The translations under genes and the position numbers were made by a program. 64,000 bases of DNA, taken from assembly GCA_004168015.1 (NCBI GenBank), contig SEYW01000003.1, positions 124,001-188,000 on the forward strand, read 5' to 3'. Shown here piece after piece: positions 63,895-64,000 of the stretch. The notes under the pieces are model-generated. The model saw only the letters and a program-made list of their open reading frames with translations. It did not search any database and was not told where the DNA came from. Each line of letters begins with the position of its first letter. Position 1 is the stretch's first letter. Origin of the DNA: Methylolobus aquaticus (lineage in GTDB: Bacteria; Pseudomonadota; Gammaproteobacteria; Methylococcales; Methylococcaceae).

Positions 63895-64000
63895 GTTCGG
63901 GCATGGCGCCGCTCCTCCGTATGTGCTGTCCGCGGAGTTCGGCCGATTGGACGGCTCGCCTGTCGAGCGCCACCGTACCCGGCCGCTGATGCCCGATCCC

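Overview
The window is high-GC chromosomal DNA from a Gammaproteobacterium. The evidence is gene content and order: pgeF-rluD diverging from bamD; ndk-rlmN-pilW-hisS-yfgM-bamB-der; glnK-amtB diverging from ubiK-comM-rep; rnfABCDGE-rnfH; and an IscR whose Fe-S ligands have the E. coli numbering. A TsdA-like dihaem cytochrome, a complete Rnf complex, bacterioferritin and a periplasmic copper-oxidase cluster suggest a respiratory or lithotrophic lifestyle, perhaps of the sulfur-oxidiser type. I cannot name the genus from the sequence alone.

Layout. 1-13.4 kb holds housekeeping operons: a partial ZIP transporter, pgeF-rluD, bamD, a PfkB sugar kinase, the hisS/bamB/der cluster with ndk-rlmN-pilW, and a shortened isc operon (iscR-iscS-iscA, no iscU). 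13.5-26.3 kb holds a fused HyuA-HyuB (5-oxoprolinase family) protein, a TVP38 membrane protein, an MFS exporter, a K+-channel-like protein, a CIA30 protein overlapping an ABC exporter, and a three-domain acyl-activating/ACP/acyltransferase protein. 26.3-32.9 kb holds miaA-mutL, divergent fhs, gpx and an HD-GYP response regulator. 33-40.7 kb holds a minus-strand envelope region: a three-gene copper cluster (cupredoxin, two-domain multicopper oxidase, unknown anchored protein) followed upstream by an RND pump and its adaptor. 40.9-47.5 kb holds grx, nitrogen-regulation genes, ubiK, comM and rep.

From the tRNA-Arg/tRNA-Pro pair at 47.5 kb to about 55.6 kb the DNA is accessory. It has small orphan ORFs, a 20-bp imperfect inverted repeat, an IS91-like element with its own tyrosine recombinase, a 49-nt 3' remnant of tRNA-His, an AAA_14/DUF4143 ATPase, a decapitated zeta-like ATPase with its small companion, and a TsdA-like cytochrome. 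Core synteny returns with the complete rnf operon (57.4-62.8 kb), bfr and a small hypothetical gene.

How genes work together. BamD and BamB serve outer-membrane protein assembly. IscR, IscS and IscA make and control Fe-S clusters, which RnfB and RnfC need. GlnK gates AmtB. Rnf couples NADH and ferredoxin redox chemistry to the ion gradient. The most unusual feature is the three-gene copper cluster: all three products have an export signal and a C-terminal membrane anchor, and two carry complete type-1 copper ligand sets. The clearest structural scar is the orphan tRNA-His 3' half, which probably marks an old insertion or deletion in a tRNA cluster.
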